NCBI RefSeq assembly: GCF_002939475.1
Contig: NZ_PKFQ01000001.1
Location: 3,779,001 to 3,843,000, forward strand
Direction of reading: 5' to 3'
Length of the DNA stretch: 64,000 nucleotides
Source: Streptomyces cinnamoneus
GTDB taxonomy: Bacteria > Actinomycetota > Actinomycetes > Streptomycetales > Streptomycetaceae
Shown here piece after piece: positions 41,629 to 51,157 of the stretch. Below the pieces are notes generated by a model. The model ran no database searches. It worked only from the letters and a program-made list of their open reading frames with translations, and was not told where the DNA came from. Position 1 is the stretch's first letter; the number at the start of each line of letters is the position of its first letter. A program made the translations under genes and the position numbers.

Positions 41629-43641
41629 GACGTGAAGCGCTACTTCCGTGGGCCGGTCATGTGGATCGTGCTGGCCGTCCTCGCCGTGGTCGTGTTGATG
41701 CAGGTCGTCGGCTCGTCCGGTGGGTACAAGTCGGTCGACACCAGCCAGGTCGTCAACGCGATCGACAAGAACCAGGTCAAGTCCGCCGAGCTCACGACCG
41801 GCGATGAGAACAAGATCAAGGTCGAGCTCAAAAACGGCGTCAAGATCAAGGGCAGCAGCAAGGTCCAGGCGAACTACATCGACAACCAGGGCGTCGAGAT
41901 CTCCAAGGATCTCCAGGCCCGGGCCGACGATGACGACCCCAAGACGCTGCCCGACGGCTACAACATCGCGACGTCGAAGCAGAACCCCTTCGTCGGGGTC
42001 CTGCTCTCGCTGCTGCCCTTCGTCCTGATCGTCGTGGTCTTCCTGTTCCTGATGAATCAGATGCAGGGCGGCGGCTCCCGGGTGATGAACTTCGGGAAGT
42101 CCAAGGCCAAGCTGATCACCAAGGACACGCCCAAGACGACCTTCGCCGACGTGGCCGGGTCCGACGAGGCGGTCGAGGAGCTCCACGAGATCAAGGAGTT
42201 CCTCCAGGAGCCCGCGAAGTTCCAGGCCGTCGGCGCCAAGATCCCCAAGGGCGTGCTGCTCTATGGCCCGCCCGGTACGGGCAAGACGCTGCTCGCGCGC
42301 GCCGTCGCCGGCGAGGCGGGCGTCCCGTTCTACTCGATCTCCGGCTCCGACTTCGTCGAGATGTTCGTCGGTGTGGGTGCCTCCCGGGTCCGCGACCTGT
42401 TCGAGCAGGCCAAGGCCAACGCCCCGGCCATCGTCTTCGTCGACGAGATCGACGCCGTCGGCCGGCACCGCGGTGCGGGCCTCGGCGGTGGTCACGACGA
42501 GCGCGAGCAGACGCTGAACCAGCTGCTCGTCGAGATGGACGGCTTCGACGTGAAGGGCGGCGTCATCCTGATCGCCGCCACCAACCGGCCCGACATCCTG
42601 GACCCGGCGCTGCTGCGCCCCGGCCGCTTCGACCGGCAGATCGCCGTCGACCGACCGGACATGCAGGGCCGTCTGGAGATCCTCAAGGTCCACCAGAAGG
42701 GCAAGCCGGTCGCCCCGGACGTCGACCTCGCGGCCGTCGCCCGTCGCACCCCCGGCTTCACCGGTGCCGATCTGTCGAACGTCCTGAACGAGGCCGCCCT
42801 GCTGACGGCCCGCAGCGACCGCAAGCTGATCGACAACCACATGCTGGACGAGGCGATCGACCGTGTCGTGGCCGGCCCGCAGAAGCGGACCCGGATCATG
42901 AGCGACAAGGAGAAGAAGATCACCGCGTACCACGAGGGCGGTCACGCCCTGGTCGCGGCGGCCTCTCCGAACTCCGACCCGGTCCACAAGATCACCATCC
43001 TGTCCCGGGGCCGTGCGCTCGGCTACACCATGGTGCTGCCGGACGAGGACAAGTACTCCACCACGCGCAACGAGATGCTCGACCAGCTGGCCTACATGCT
43101 GGGCGGCCGCGCCGCCGAGGAGCTCGTCTTCCACGACCCGACCACGGGCGCGGCGAACGACATCGAGAAGGCCACGGCCACGGCCCGCGCGATGGTCACG
43201 CAGTACGGCATGACCGAGCGCCTCGGCGCGATCAAGTTCGGCTCCGACAACTCCGAGCCCTTCCTGGGCCGCGAGATGTCGCACCAGCGGGACTACTCCG
43301 AAGAGGTCGCCGCGCTGGTCGACGAAGAGGTCAAGAAGCTCATCGAGACCGCGCACAACGAGGCCTGGGAGATCCTGGTCGAGAACCGCGACATCCTCGA
43401 CAACCTCGTTCTGGCCCTCCTGGAGAAGGAGACGCTGAACAAGGAGGAGATCGCGGAGATCTTCAAGCACGTCGTGAAGCGTCCGGCCCGCCCGGCCTGG
43501 ACCGGTTCCTCGCGGCGTACGCCCTCCAGCCGGCCGCCGGTGCTGTCCCCCAAGGAGCTCGCCCCGAGCAACAACGGCGCATCGGCCGTCGACTCGGTCG
43601 AACTGCCGGCGGACAGCCCCAACAGCACCACCGAGGGCTGA
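41626..43641 (+). CDS. ftsH: ATP-dependent zinc metalloprotease FtsH
   Basis: Membrane AAA+ protease that degrades misfolded membrane proteins and regulatory proteins. 671 residues from ATG 41626 ([13 protein letters not shown]); a GTG at 41590 is an alternative. Membrane segments at about 10-28 and 122-144 flank the periplasmic-side domain. Walker A GPPGTGKT (214-221), Walker [12 protein letters not shown], second-region-of-homology [20 protein letters not shown], zinc motif HEGGH (436-440). The C-terminal tail is Ser/Pro/Asn-rich. Lies between hpt and folE as in other actinobacteria. Confidence 0.96.
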   Translation: MDVKRYFRGPVMWIVLAVLAVVVLMQVVGSSGGYKSVDTSQVVNAIDKNQVKSAELTTGDENKIKVELKNGVKIKGSSKVQANYIDNQGVEISKDLQARADDDDPKTLPDGYNIATSKQNPFVGVLLSLLPFVLIVVVFLFLMNQMQGGGSRVMNFGKSKAKLITKDTPKTTFADVAGSDEAVEELHEIKEFLQEPAKFQAVGAKIPKGVLLYGPPGTGKTLLARAVAGEAGVPFYSISGSDFVEMFVGVGASRVRDLFEQAKANAPAIVFVDEIDAVGRHRGAGLGGGHDEREQTLNQLLVEMDGFDVKGGVILIAATNRPDILDPALLRPGRFDRQIAVDRPDMQGRLEILKVHQKGKPVAPDVDLAAVARRTPGFTGADLSNVLNEAALLTARSDRKLIDNHMLDEAIDRVVAGPQKRTRIMSDKEKKITAYHEGGHALVAAASPNSDPVHKITILSRGRALGYTMVLPDEDKYSTTRNEMLDQLAYMLGGRAAEELVFHDPTTGAANDIEKATATARAMVTQYGMTERLGAIKFGSDNSEPFLGREMSHQRDYSEEVAALVDEEVKKLIETAHNEAWEILVENRDILDNLVLALLEKETLNKEEIAEIFKHVVKRPARPAWTGSSRRTPSSRPPVLSPKELAPSNNGASAVDSVELPADSPNSTTEG

Positions 43642-43648
43642 TCCCCGC

Positions 43649-43676
43649 GGTCCGCGAGGGCCGGTCCGCGAGGGCC
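43649..43676. repeat. Short tandem repeat after ftsH
   Basis: GGTCCGCGAGGGCC occurs twice head-to-tail (43649-43662, 43663-43676), then a partial third copy. Each unit is itself partly self-complementary. Confidence 0.6.
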
Positions 43677-43827
43677 GGTCCCGGGGGCCGCACCGGGCCC
43701 GGAATGGATGCCGCGTCACCCAGGTTCTAGCCTGGGGGGCGCGGCATCGCGCATATGCGCGCCCGGTGGCGGCACCGGTGCCGTGGCGCGAGTCCGTACG
43801 AAAGAACCGAGAGAACGAGGCAAGCCC

Positions 43828-44433
43828 ATGACCGATCCGGTGACGCTGGACGCCGAGCGATCCATCGGTGTTTTCGACGAGAAGCGCGCCGAGAACGCCG
43901 TCCGTGAGCTGCTGATAGCGGTGGGTGAGGACCCGGACCGGGAGGGCCTGAGGGAGACGCCCGCCCGCGTGGCCCGTGCCTACCGGGAGATATTCGCCGG
44001 CCTGTGGCAGGAGCCGGAGGACGTGCTGACCACGACGTTCGACCTCGGCCACGACGAGATGGTGCTGGTGCGGGACATCGAGGTCTACAGCACCTGTGAG
44101 CACCACCTGGTCCCCTTCCACGGCGTGGCGCACGTCGGCTACATCCCCGCCACCACCGGCAAGATCACCGGCCTGTCCAAGCTGGCCCGGCTGGTCGACG
44201 TCTTCGCGCGGCGCCCGCAGGTGCAGGAGCGCCTCACCACGCAGATCGCGGACTCCCTGATGGAGATCCTGGAGCCGCGCGGCGTCATCGTGGTCGTCGA
44301 GTGCGAGCACATGTGCATGTCCATGCGCGGCATCCGCAAGCCCGGAGCCAAGACGCTGACCTCCGCGGTGCGGGGCCAGCTGCGCGACCCCGCCAGCCGC
44401 GCCGAGGCGATGAGCCTGATCATGGCCCGCTGA
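43828..44433 (+). CDS. folE: GTP cyclohydrolase I
   Basis: First step of tetrahydrofolate synthesis, GTP to dihydroneopterin triphosphate. 201 residues. Zinc ligands are in [13 protein letters not shown] and in [34 protein letters not shown] completes the active site. The ATG at 43828 follows GAGAACGAGGCAAGC. The rest of the pathway (folP, folB, folK) lies 3.5 kb downstream, separated by a MITE-like element and two envelope genes. Confidence 0.96.
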   Translation: MTDPVTLDAERSIGVFDEKRAENAVRELLIAVGEDPDREGLRETPARVARAYREIFAGLWQEPEDVLTTTFDLGHDEMVLVRDIEVYSTCEHHLVPFHGVAHVGYIPATTGKITGLSKLARLVDVFARRPQVQERLTTQIADSLMEILEPRGVIVVVECEHMCMSMRGIRKPGAKTLTSAVRGQLRDPASRAEAMSLIMAR

Positions 44434-44485
44434 GCCGCCGGCCCCGGGACGTGAAAAGGACCCGCACGAAGGCGGGCCCGGGAGT

Positions 44486-44506
44486 CGGGCGGCGGTGTGC
44501 CGCCCG
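44486..44506 (+). terminator. Hairpin downstream of folE
   Basis: CGGGCGGC-GGTGT-GCCGCCCG: 8-bp stem, 5-nt loop, 52 bp after the folE stop and just before the MITE-like element. No T-run. Confidence 0.5.
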
Positions 44507-44517
44507 GGAACGTACTA

Positions 44518-44701
44518 GGGGGTGTCCGATGGGTCGGCACGGGCCCTGCGGAGCCCGGCACGGCACCTCGCTGCGTTGTCGCATCAGCCGAGGACGCCCG
44601 GTCCGAGGCAGATGCTCCGCCGTGCGTTCCTCCCCCGGCTACCGCTGGGAGGTGCCCCCAGCGGACACCGCAGGACCCGCACCGACCCATCGGACACCGC
44701 C
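44518..44701. mobile_element. MITE-like element with about 31-bp imperfect terminal inverted repeats
   Basis: About 184 bp without coding potential. The left end GGTGTCCGATGGGTCGG (from 44521) continues to about 44551 and pairs with the right end CCGACCCATCGGACACC (about 44669-44699), 28 of 31 positions matching. The flanks CTAG (44515-44518) and TTAG (44702-44705) fit a TA-centred target of IS5-group transposition. The interior contains CACCTCGCTGCGTTGTCG and a hairpin CCGCTGGG/CCCAGCGG, which I recall from short dispersed Streptomyces elements. No transposase gene is present, so it would be moved in trans. Confidence 0.65.
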
Positions 44702-44709
44702 TTAGGTGC

Positions 44710-45819
44710 CTAGGCGCTGAGGCGGCTGCCCATCCACTGGAGGGTCGGGTTCAGTTCACGGCGCCAGGTGTTGAAGTTGTGGCCGCCGGTGTCGAGGATG
44801 ATCGAGGAGACGCGGGCGGGAGCCTTGACCGACTCGATGAACTTCAGCGTGTCCTTGTAGTTGTGCTCGCCCTTCTTGCTGCTGGTCACCAGCAGGGAGA
44901 CGGGCGGCATGTCCTTGTTCTTCAGGCGCCACAGCAGGTCGTTCTCGTTCTCGAGCTGCTTGCTGCCGCCGAAGAGGTTGCCCGTGGTGGCGTCCTGCGG
45001 GGCCTTGTAGTAGCCGGAGAGCGAGGCTGCGGCGCCGTAGGCCTCGGGGTGCCGCATGGCGAACTTGAGCGCGCAGTAGCCGCCGGTCGAGTCGCCGATT
45101 ATCCCCCAGTTCGCGGCCTTGTCGCCGACGCGGTACTGCTGGGAGATGGCCTTGCGCAGGTCCTTCACGAAGAAGGTCTCGGTCTGGGGGCCGTTGGGTA
45201 TGTCGATGCATTCGGTGTCGCGCGGCGGGGCGACCGTCGGCCGCATCATCACCAGGATGGTGGGCTGCATCTTCTTCTGCTTGGCGAGCTTGTGAGCCCG
45301 CACCGGGTAGTCGAGACCCTTCACCAGGGCCTCGGCGGTGCCGGGGTAGCCGGTCAGCGCGACGGACGCGGGGAACTTGCGGTTGGCGTACTCCGGCTGG
45401 AAGTACTCCGGCGGCAGGTAGACGTACGCCGGGCTGTTGATCTTCGACTCGGGGCCGGCGATGTTGATCTTCTCGATCTTGCCGCCCACCCGCGGCACGT
45501 TGCCGCGCGGCACCTTCACGGCCTGGGTCTTGACGACCTGGACCCGCTTGCCCGAGGCGCTGTGGTCGACGACCACGCCCTCGTCCTTGACCTGACCGAA
45601 GAGGTCGGCCCAGGAGCCGTAGAAGCCGAAGGACTGGTTCGCCCACAGACCGATCGCGGCGAACAGGGACACCTGTGTGGCGAGCATCATGCCCACTCGG
45701 GCGAGGACGGACCCGACGTTCTTCTTGCCCAGACGGGGCCAGAGCCAAATGGTCAATGCGAAGAGTGCTACCGCCGCCGCGATGGCCAGCAGTAGGACTG
45801 CCATGCTGGTGAGACCCAT
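44710..45819 (-). CDS. Membrane-anchored alpha/beta-hydrolase esterase (paralogue B)
   Basis: 369 residues. Starts MGLTSMAVLLLAIAAAVALF; two N-terminal membrane segments (about 5-27 and 38-60), then an extracytoplasmic esterase domain: AYVYLPPEYFQPEY, ILVMMRPT, nucleophile elbow GIIGDSTGGYCALKF, and His in DTGGHNFNTWRREL. It shares layout and most motifs with the protein at 26716-27813. It is divergent from the LPG-synthase-like gene (169-bp gap), which hints at a joint role in membrane lipid or envelope chemistry. The ATG at 45819 is chosen by the shared MGLTS start. Confidence 0.87.
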   Translation of the reverse strand: MGLTSMAVLLLAIAAAVALFALTIWLWPRLGKKNVGSVLARVGMMLATQVSLFAAIGLWANQSFGFYGSWADLFGQVKDEGVVVDHSASGKRVQVVKTQAVKVPRGNVPRVGGKIEKINIAGPESKINSPAYVYLPPEYFQPEYANRKFPASVALTGYPGTAEALVKGLDYPVRAHKLAKQKKMQPTILVMMRPTVAPPRDTECIDIPNGPQTETFFVKDLRKAISQQYRVGDKAANWGIIGDSTGGYCALKFAMRHPEAYGAAASLSGYYKAPQDATTGNLFGGSKQLENENDLLWRLKNKDMPPVSLLVTSSKKGEHNYKDTLKFIESVKAPARVSSIILDTGGHNFNTWRRELNPTLQWMGSRLSA

Positions 45820-45988
45820 GAGGTGCTTTCTGCCGAGCGACCCGGCGCCGAGTCGCGGAATGGTTACTTCTTTCCGGGCTCGGCCCCCCACGGAACCTCA
45901 ACCCCGAAACCGTCGTCCTAGAGGGCGCACATTGTCCGGGTGCTGCCGCCACATGGCGCAGGCCCACTCGACAGGACGACGGGAAGAG

Positions 45989-47848
45989 ATGTCTGTCAGG
46001 GTAGATGGCAAAAAGTCCGACGAGGTTCCTTCGGGACCTAAGTGGCTGTCGGGGCTTGCGCGTATCGTCAAGGGCCCCAAGCCCGAAAGCGTGCCCGCCG
46101 TCGTCGGCACGGTCGGGGCCCTCATCGGTCTCGCGGACATAGCGGCCGGGGTCATTCCCCGGTTCCGGTGGAGCAGGGTGCACGCCCTCTCCGAGGTGCT
46201 GCCCGGCTCCGTGACCCAGCTCGCCGCGGCCGGCTCGATCATCGTCGGCATCCTGCTGCTGATGCTCGCCCACGGCCTCAAGCGCGCCAAGCAGCAGGCC
46301 TGGCTGGCGGCCGTGATCCTGCTGCCCATCGGCGCCGCCGCCCAGCTGATCTACCGCCACTCGTACATCGGCGGCGCTCTCTCCCTGCTGCTGTTCGGCT
46401 ACCTGCTGCGGCACAAGAAGTCGTTCGCGGCCCTGCCGGACCCGCGCAGCCGCTGGAAGGCGCTGGCCAACTTCATCGTCATGGGCGGGGCCAGCTTCGG
46501 CCTCGGCTGGGTGATCGTCGGCTCCCACGCCAACCAGATGGTCGGCGACCCGCCGGTGCTGGAGCAGATCGAGCACGTGATCTGGGGCCTCTTCGGCTTC
46601 GAGGGCTCGATCCGCTACACCGACCACGTCGACTACACCGTCGGCTACTCCCTGGGCGCCCTCGGCCTGCTGACCGTCGCGACCACCGCCTTCCTGGCGT
46701 TCCGCCCGGCGTACCCGGCCCCTGTCCTCACCGAGCAGGACGAGGACCGGCTGCGCGAGCTGCTCGCCAAGCACGGCGCCCGCGACTCCCTGGGTCACTT
46801 CGCGCTGCGCCGCGACAAGAGCGTCGTCTTCTCGCCCTCCGGCAAGGCCGCCGTCTCCTACCGCGTCGTCTCCGGCGTGATGCTCGCCAGTGGCGACCCG
46901 ATCGGTGACGTCGAGGCGTGGCCGGGCGCCATCGAGCAGTTCATGGAGCTGGCCAAGCGGCACTCCTGGACGCCCGCCGTCGCCGGGTGCAGCGAGACCG
47001 GCGGCGAGGTGTGGACCCGTGAGACCGGGCTCGACGCCCTGGAGATGGGCGACGAGGCCATCGTCGACGTGGCCGACTTCAGCCTGAGCGGCCGCTCCAT
47101 GCGAAACGTGCGCCAGATGGTCAAGCGCATCGAGCGCAACGGCTACAGCACCAAGGTGCGCCGGGTCGGCGACCTGAGCCCCGAGGAGCTGGAGGCCGTC
47201 CAGAAGGCCGCCAACGCCTGGCGCGACACCGAGGACGAGCGCGGCTTCTCCATGGCCCTGGGCCGCATCGGCGACCCCAAGGACCTGGACGCCATCATCG
47301 CCACCGCCCACAAGGACCCCGAGGAGGGCGAGGACTGCCCCTTCGGCGACCTCAAGGCCATGCAGCACTACGTGCCGTGGGGCCCGGACGGCAGCTCCCT
47401 GGAGCTCATGCGCCGCGACCGCAGCGCCGACCCCGGCATGAACGAGCTGCTGATCGTGGCCTTCCTCCAGGCCGCGCCCGAGCTGAAGGTCAAGCGCATG
47501 TCGCTGAACTTCGCGTTCTTCCGCTCGGCCCTGGAGCGCGGCGGCAAGCTGGGCGCGGGCCCGGTGGTGCGCGTCCAGCGCGCGGTGCTGGTCTTCCTCT
47601 CGCGCTGGTTCCAGATCGAGTCGCTGTACAAGTTCAACGAGAAGTTCCGGCCGCGCTGGGAGCCGCGCTTCGTGGTCTTCCCCAACAACCGCGACCTGCC
47701 CCGCATCGGCTTCGCGATGATGCAGGCGGAGGGCTTCCTGGAGCTGCCGCGCCTGCTGCGCCGCCGCCCGGTCGACCCGCAGCGGCTCGCGCAGGACGAG
47801 GACGAGAACGGCGCCTCGGCGCAGAACGAGGTCACGCGGGCCGCGTGA
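45989..47848 (+). CDS. MprF/LysX-like phosphatidylglycerol lysyltransferase (DUF2156)
   Basis: 619 residues. Six to seven membrane helices (about 38-235) precede a soluble DUF2156 (tandem GNAT-like) aminoacyl-transferase domain: VVFSPSGKAAVSYRVVSGVM, DVADFSLSGRSMRNVRQMV, AWRDTEDERGFSMALGR, and RFVVFPNNRDLPRIGFAMM. This family moves lysine or alanine from aminoacyl-tRNA to phosphatidylglycerol, reducing sensitivity to cationic peptides. Unlike mycobacterial LysX there is no fused lysyl-tRNA synthetase, so the tRNA comes from the general pool. GGGAAGAG precedes the ATG. The amino acid donor is not determined. Confidence 0.88.
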   Translation: MSVRVDGKKSDEVPSGPKWLSGLARIVKGPKPESVPAVVGTVGALIGLADIAAGVIPRFRWSRVHALSEVLPGSVTQLAAAGSIIVGILLLMLAHGLKRAKQQAWLAAVILLPIGAAAQLIYRHSYIGGALSLLLFGYLLRHKKSFAALPDPRSRWKALANFIVMGGASFGLGWVIVGSHANQMVGDPPVLEQIEHVIWGLFGFEGSIRYTDHVDYTVGYSLGALGLLTVATTAFLAFRPAYPAPVLTEQDEDRLRELLAKHGARDSLGHFALRRDKSVVFSPSGKAAVSYRVVSGVMLASGDPIGDVEAWPGAIEQFMELAKRHSWTPAVAGCSETGGEVWTRETGLDALEMGDEAIVDVADFSLSGRSMRNVRQMVKRIERNGYSTKVRRVGDLSPEELEAVQKAANAWRDTEDERGFSMALGRIGDPKDLDAIIATAHKDPEEGEDCPFGDLKAMQHYVPWGPDGSSLELMRRDRSADPGMNELLIVAFLQAAPELKVKRMSLNFAFFRSALERGGKLGAGPVVRVQRAVLVFLSRWFQIESLYKFNEKFRPRWEPRFVVFPNNRDLPRIGFAMMQAEGFLELPRLLRRRPVDPQRLAQDEDENGASAQNEVTRAA

Positions 47849-47878
47849 CGCGCCGCCAGCCGGCACCCGCCGTACGAA

Positions 47879-47909
47879 GGCCCTTCCCGGACACCGTCCG
47901 GGGAGGGCC
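47879..47909 (+). terminator. Terminator after the LPG-synthase-like gene
   Basis: Stem of 13 bp with one G-T pair (47879-47891 with 47897-47909, GGCCCTTCCCGGA), 5-nt loop, followed by CTTTC. Confidence 0.75.
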
Positions 47910-47994
47910 CTTTCGGCTGGGTGGACGCGGTCACCCTCTTATGGCCCTCCGGCCGGGGGGTCCCGGGTCCACGGCACGCCCTAGGCTGGTCTGT

Positions 47995-48879
47995 ATGAGT
48001 ACGTTCAACGGCCGCGTCGGGCCGGTCGGACTGCCCGAGTGGGACCGCTGCGCGGTGATGGGCGTGGTCAACGTCACGCCCGATTCGTTCTCCGACGGTG
48101 GTCACTGGTTCGACACGGCCCTCGCGGTGAAGCGGGGCCTGGAGCTCACCGCCGCCGGCGCCGACCTGGTCGACGTGGGCGGGGAGTCCACCCGTCCGGG
48201 TGCGGTGCGGGTCGACGAGGACGAGGAGCTGCGCCGCGTCGTCCCGGTGGTCCGCGAGCTGGCGGGCGAGGGCGTGGTGGTGTCCGTGGACACCATGCGC
48301 GCCTCGGTCGCCGAGGCCGCGGTCGAGGCGGGCGCGGTGCTGGTCAACGACGTGAGCGGCGGTCTCGCGGACCCGGCGATGGTGCCCGTGGTGGCGGCGG
48401 CCGGCGTGCCGTTCGTGGTGATGCACTGGCGCGGCTTCAGCGCCGACATGAACAGCCGGGCGGTCTACGGTCCCGACGTGGCCGGAGAGGTCGTCGGGGA
48501 GCTGCGGCAGCGCGTGGACGCGGTGGTCGCGGGGGGCGTGGACCCGCGGCGGCTCGTGGTCGACCCCGGTCTGGGCTTCGCCAAGAACGCCGAGCAGGAC
48601 CTGGCGCTGGTCGCCCGGCTGGGCCGGTTCCGCCGGGAGCTGGGGCTTCCCATGCTGGTGGCGGCCTCCCGCAAGCGGTTCCTGGGCCGGGTGCTGGCCG
48701 GCCCCGACGGCGACCCGCCGCCGGCCCGTGAGCGGGACGCGGCCACGGCCGCCGTCTCCGCGCTGGCGGCCCGCGAGGGCGCCTGGGCGGTGCGGGTGCA
48801 CGAGGTCCGGCCGAGCGCGGACGCGGTCCGGGTCGTCCGGGCGGTGGAGCGCGCGGCGGCCGCAGAGGGGGCGGTGTGA
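47995..48879 (+). CDS. folP: Dihydropteroate synthase
   Basis: Joins para-aminobenzoate to hydroxymethyl-dihydropterin pyrophosphate; the sulfonamide target. 294 residues, TIM barrel: MGVVNVTPDSFSDGGHW, VDVGGESTRPGA, LVNDVSGGLADP, VVDPGLGFAKNAEQDL and AASRKRFLG. The ATG at 47995 follows a weak site. The stop overlaps the next gene by 4 nt (GTGA), starting the run folP-NTF2-like-folB-folK-DUF3180. Confidence 0.95.
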   Translation: MSTFNGRVGPVGLPEWDRCAVMGVVNVTPDSFSDGGHWFDTALAVKRGLELTAAGADLVDVGGESTRPGAVRVDEDEELRRVVPVVRELAGEGVVVSVDTMRASVAEAAVEAGAVLVNDVSGGLADPAMVPVVAAAGVPFVVMHWRGFSADMNSRAVYGPDVAGEVVGELRQRVDAVVAGGVDPRRLVVDPGLGFAKNAEQDLALVARLGRFRRELGLPMLVAASRKRFLGRVLAGPDGDPPPARERDAATAAVSALAAREGAWAVRVHEVRPSADAVRVVRAVERAAAAEGAV

Positions 48880-49346
48880 GCACCGCCCGGACGGACAGCG
48901 AGCGGGTGGAGCTGGCGAACACCGCCCTGTACGAGGCGATGGAGCGCGGCGACACGGCGGCCATGGAGCGGCTGTGGCTCAAGGATCCCGGCACCGACGT
49001 CTCGTGCGTGCACCCCGGCTGGCCGGTGCTGCGGGGCCGGAGCGAGGTCCTGCGCTCGTACGCCCTGATCATGGCGAGCACCGACTACATCCAGTTCTTC
49101 CTGACGGACGTCGAGGTGTCGGTGGCCGGGGACACGGCCCTGGTGACCTGCACGGAGAACATCCTCAGCGGCGGCCCGGCCGAGACCGAGGGCGAGCTGG
49201 GGCCGCTCGTGGGCCAGCTGGTCGTGGCCACGAACGTCTTCCGGCGGTCCGGGGACGAGTGGAAGGTCTGGTCGCACCACGGCTCGCCGGTCCTGGCGGG
49301 CCGCGAGGACGAGGAGGACGACGACTCCGCCGAGCCGACGGCGTGA
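48876..49346 (+). CDS. NTF2-like (SnoaL/DUF4440) protein
   Basis: 156 residues with an NTF2/cystatin fold: ANTALYEAMERGDTAAMERLW, DVSCVHPGWPVLRGRSEVL, FFLTDVEVSVAGDTALVTC and a C-terminal EWKVWSHHGSP. Such proteins are small-molecule binding or isomerase-like; this position between folP and folB is conserved in Streptomyces (from memory) but no folate reaction is assigned. GTG overlaps the folP stop, implying translational coupling. The last 15 residues are acidic. Confidence 0.88.
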   Translation: MSTARTDSERVELANTALYEAMERGDTAAMERLWLKDPGTDVSCVHPGWPVLRGRSEVLRSYALIMASTDYIQFFLTDVEVSVAGDTALVTCTENILSGGPAETEGELGPLVGQLVVATNVFRRSGDEWKVWSHHGSPVLAGREDEEDDDSAEPTA

Positions 49347-49631
49347 CGGTGGTCACGGCGCGGGAAGGGGTCGGTGCCGCAGGGTAGGTCCGGGCCACAC
49401 GTCAGTGTGAGGACAAGTGGCCACTCGTTCGAGCTGCTTGCCGCCTGGGTAGGGGTGCAGCACAGGATCTTCGGGTACGCGCGGCGGGAGCCGCTCGCGG
49501 GCCCGCGGCCGGGCGCTGTCGGTGTCCGCAGGTAGATTCGAAGGCGGGCAACCCGGCCGAAGGCAGGGAAGGGCGATGCGCGGGCCGCGGCCGGCGCACG
49601 CCCGTACCGACAACCAGCTGGAGTGATTCGT

Positions 49632-49991
49632 GTGGATCGTGTCGCGCTGCGCGGCTTGAAGGCTCGTGGGCACCACGGGGTGTTCCCCCGGGAGCGCGAG
49701 GAAGGCCAGACCTTCATCGTGGACCTGGTGCTGAGCCTGGACACCCGGCCTGCCGCGGCCGACGACGACCTCGCGAAGACAGTGCACTACGGCATCGTGG
49801 CGGAGGAGGTCGTCGACATCGTCCAGGGCGAACCGGTCGACCTCATCGAGACGCTCGCCGAGCGGATCGCCGAGCAGTGCCTCAAGCACGATCCGGTACG
49901 GGAGGTCGAGGTGGTCGTGCACAAGCCCGACGCCCCGATCACCGTGCCGTTCGACGACGTGACGATCACTATCACCCGGAGCCGAGTATGA
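49632..49991 (+). CDS. folB: Dihydroneopterin aldolase
   Basis: Cleaves dihydroneopterin to 6-hydroxymethyl-dihydropterin. 119 residues: RGLKARGHHGVFPREREEGQ, TVHYGIVAEEVVDIV, VDLIETLAERIA and VEVVVHKPDAPI, including the catalytic Lys. The GTG at 49632 has GGAGTG 6-7 nt upstream; another GTG at 49623 is in frame but overlaps that site. A 285-bp gap separates it from the preceding gene. Ends in a 4-nt ATGA overlap with folK. Confidence 0.95.
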   Translation: MDRVALRGLKARGHHGVFPREREEGQTFIVDLVLSLDTRPAAADDDLAKTVHYGIVAEEVVDIVQGEPVDLIETLAERIAEQCLKHDPVREVEVVVHKPDAPITVPFDDVTITITRSRV

Positions 49992-50581
49992 GCAGCAGCG
50001 ACCCGACCGTGCAGCCGGTGCCCTCCTCCGTGGTGGAGCGGGTGGACGCCGCCGACGTGACCCTGAGCAATCCCAAGCGAGCCGTGATCTCGATCGGCAG
50101 CAACCTGGGCAACCGCCTGGAGACCCTCCAGGGCGCGGTCGACGCGCTGGAGGACACGCCGGGCCTGCGGGTCAAGGCCGTGTCGCCCGTCTACGAGACC
50201 GAGCCCTGGGGCGTCGAGTCCGGCACCCAGCCGTCGTATTTCAACGCGGTCGTCCTCGTGAAGACCACCCTGCCGCCGGACTCGCTCCTGGAGCGCGGGC
50301 ACGCGATCGAGGAGGCCTTCGAGCGGGTGCGCGACGAGCGCTGGGGCCCGCGCACCCTCGACGTCGACATCGTGGCCTATCAGGACGTCGTCTCCGACGA
50401 CCCGGCGCTGACCCTGCCCCACCCGCGCGCGCACGAGCGCGCCTTCGTGCTCGTGCCGTGGTACGACGTGGACCCGGAGGCGGAGGTCCCCGGGCACGGC
50501 CCGGTGGCCGAGCTGCTGGCCGGGCTCAGCCTGGAATCGGTGGCGCCCCGCGCCGACCTGGAACTCCGGCTGCCCGAGTAG
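49988..50581 (+). CDS. folK: 2-amino-4-hydroxy-6-hydroxymethyldihydropteridine pyrophosphokinase
   Basis: Activates hydroxymethyl-dihydropterin with ATP for FolP. 197 residues; about 30 extra residues precede the core. Core motifs: AVISIGSNLGNRLETLQGAV, VSPVYETEPWGV, ERVRDERWGPRTLDVDIVAY and LTLPHPRAHERAFVLVPW. ATG overlaps the folB stop, so the two are translated together. Confidence 0.95.
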   Translation: MSSSDPTVQPVPSSVVERVDAADVTLSNPKRAVISIGSNLGNRLETLQGAVDALEDTPGLRVKAVSPVYETEPWGVESGTQPSYFNAVVLVKTTLPPDSLLERGHAIEEAFERVRDERWGPRTLDVDIVAYQDVVSDDPALTLPHPRAHERAFVLVPWYDVDPEAEVPGHGPVAELLAGLSLESVAPRADLELRLPE

Positions 50582-50631
50582 GCGTTGGTCCTACGACCGA
50601 ACCACCACCAGTGACGAGGAGCGACGGCTCG

Positions 50632-51123
50632 GTGAAGCAACTTCGGATCGGGGTGCTGGTCGGGCTCTTCGCCGTGGCCGGAGTGCTGGCCTGGGCGGCC
50701 GCCCGGCTGTGGGACTCCTTCGGCACCCTGCCGAGCGTGCCCGTGGCGGCGCCCATCGTGCTGGCCGTCATCGCGGTGGTCCTCTTCGCGACGGCCCTCT
50801 CGCTCCGGGCCCGGCTGCGCGCCCAGCGGGAGCGACGGCCCGGCGCGAAGGGCGTCGACCCGCTGCTGGCGGCCCGCGCCGTCGTCTTCGGCCAGGCCAG
50901 TGCGCTGGTCGCCGCGCTCGTGGCGGGCATGTACGGCGGCGTCGGCGTCTTCCTCCTCATCGACGGCCTCGACACCCCGGCCCGCCGCGACCAGGCGATC
51001 TACACGGGAGCGTCGGTGCTGGCGGCCGCCTGCGTGGTAGCGGCCGCGTTCTTCATGGAGCGCGTGTGCAAGCTTCCGGAGGACGACGACGAGGACGGAG
51101 GCGCGGGGGCGTCCCGCGCCTAG
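50632..51123 (+). CDS. DUF3180 membrane protein
   Basis: 163 residues with four hydrophobic helices (about 5-25, 36-56, 80-105, 118-140) and an acidic C-terminus (EDDDEDGGAG). Conserved between the helices: RERRPGAKGVDPLLAARAVVFGQ (shown in part). DUF3180 is an actinobacterial family of unknown function that usually follows folK. The GTG at 50632 (VKQLRIGVLVG) is used; GTG 50611 is an in-frame alternative, with GAGGAG between the two. Confidence 0.87.
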   Translation: MKQLRIGVLVGLFAVAGVLAWAAARLWDSFGTLPSVPVAAPIVLAVIAVVLFATALSLRARLRAQRERRPGAKGVDPLLAARAVVFGQASALVAALVAGMYGGVGVFLLIDGLDTPARRDQAIYTGASVLAAACVVAAAFFMERVCKLPEDDDEDGGAGASRA

Positions 51124-51157
51124 CCTTCCCGCCTGGCCTTCCCGCCTCGTCGGGGCC

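Noticed and set aside
41530..44310. 926-codon minus-strand frame opposite ftsH and folE
   Set aside because: Translation is Leu/Val/Asp/Gly-rich antisense of ftsH codons with no start context; ftsH and folE are certain.
44497..45795. Plus-strand 432-codon frame covering the MITE-like element and esterase paralogue B
   Set aside because: It is antisense to a gene with clear esterase motifs and its own part over the MITE has no domain.
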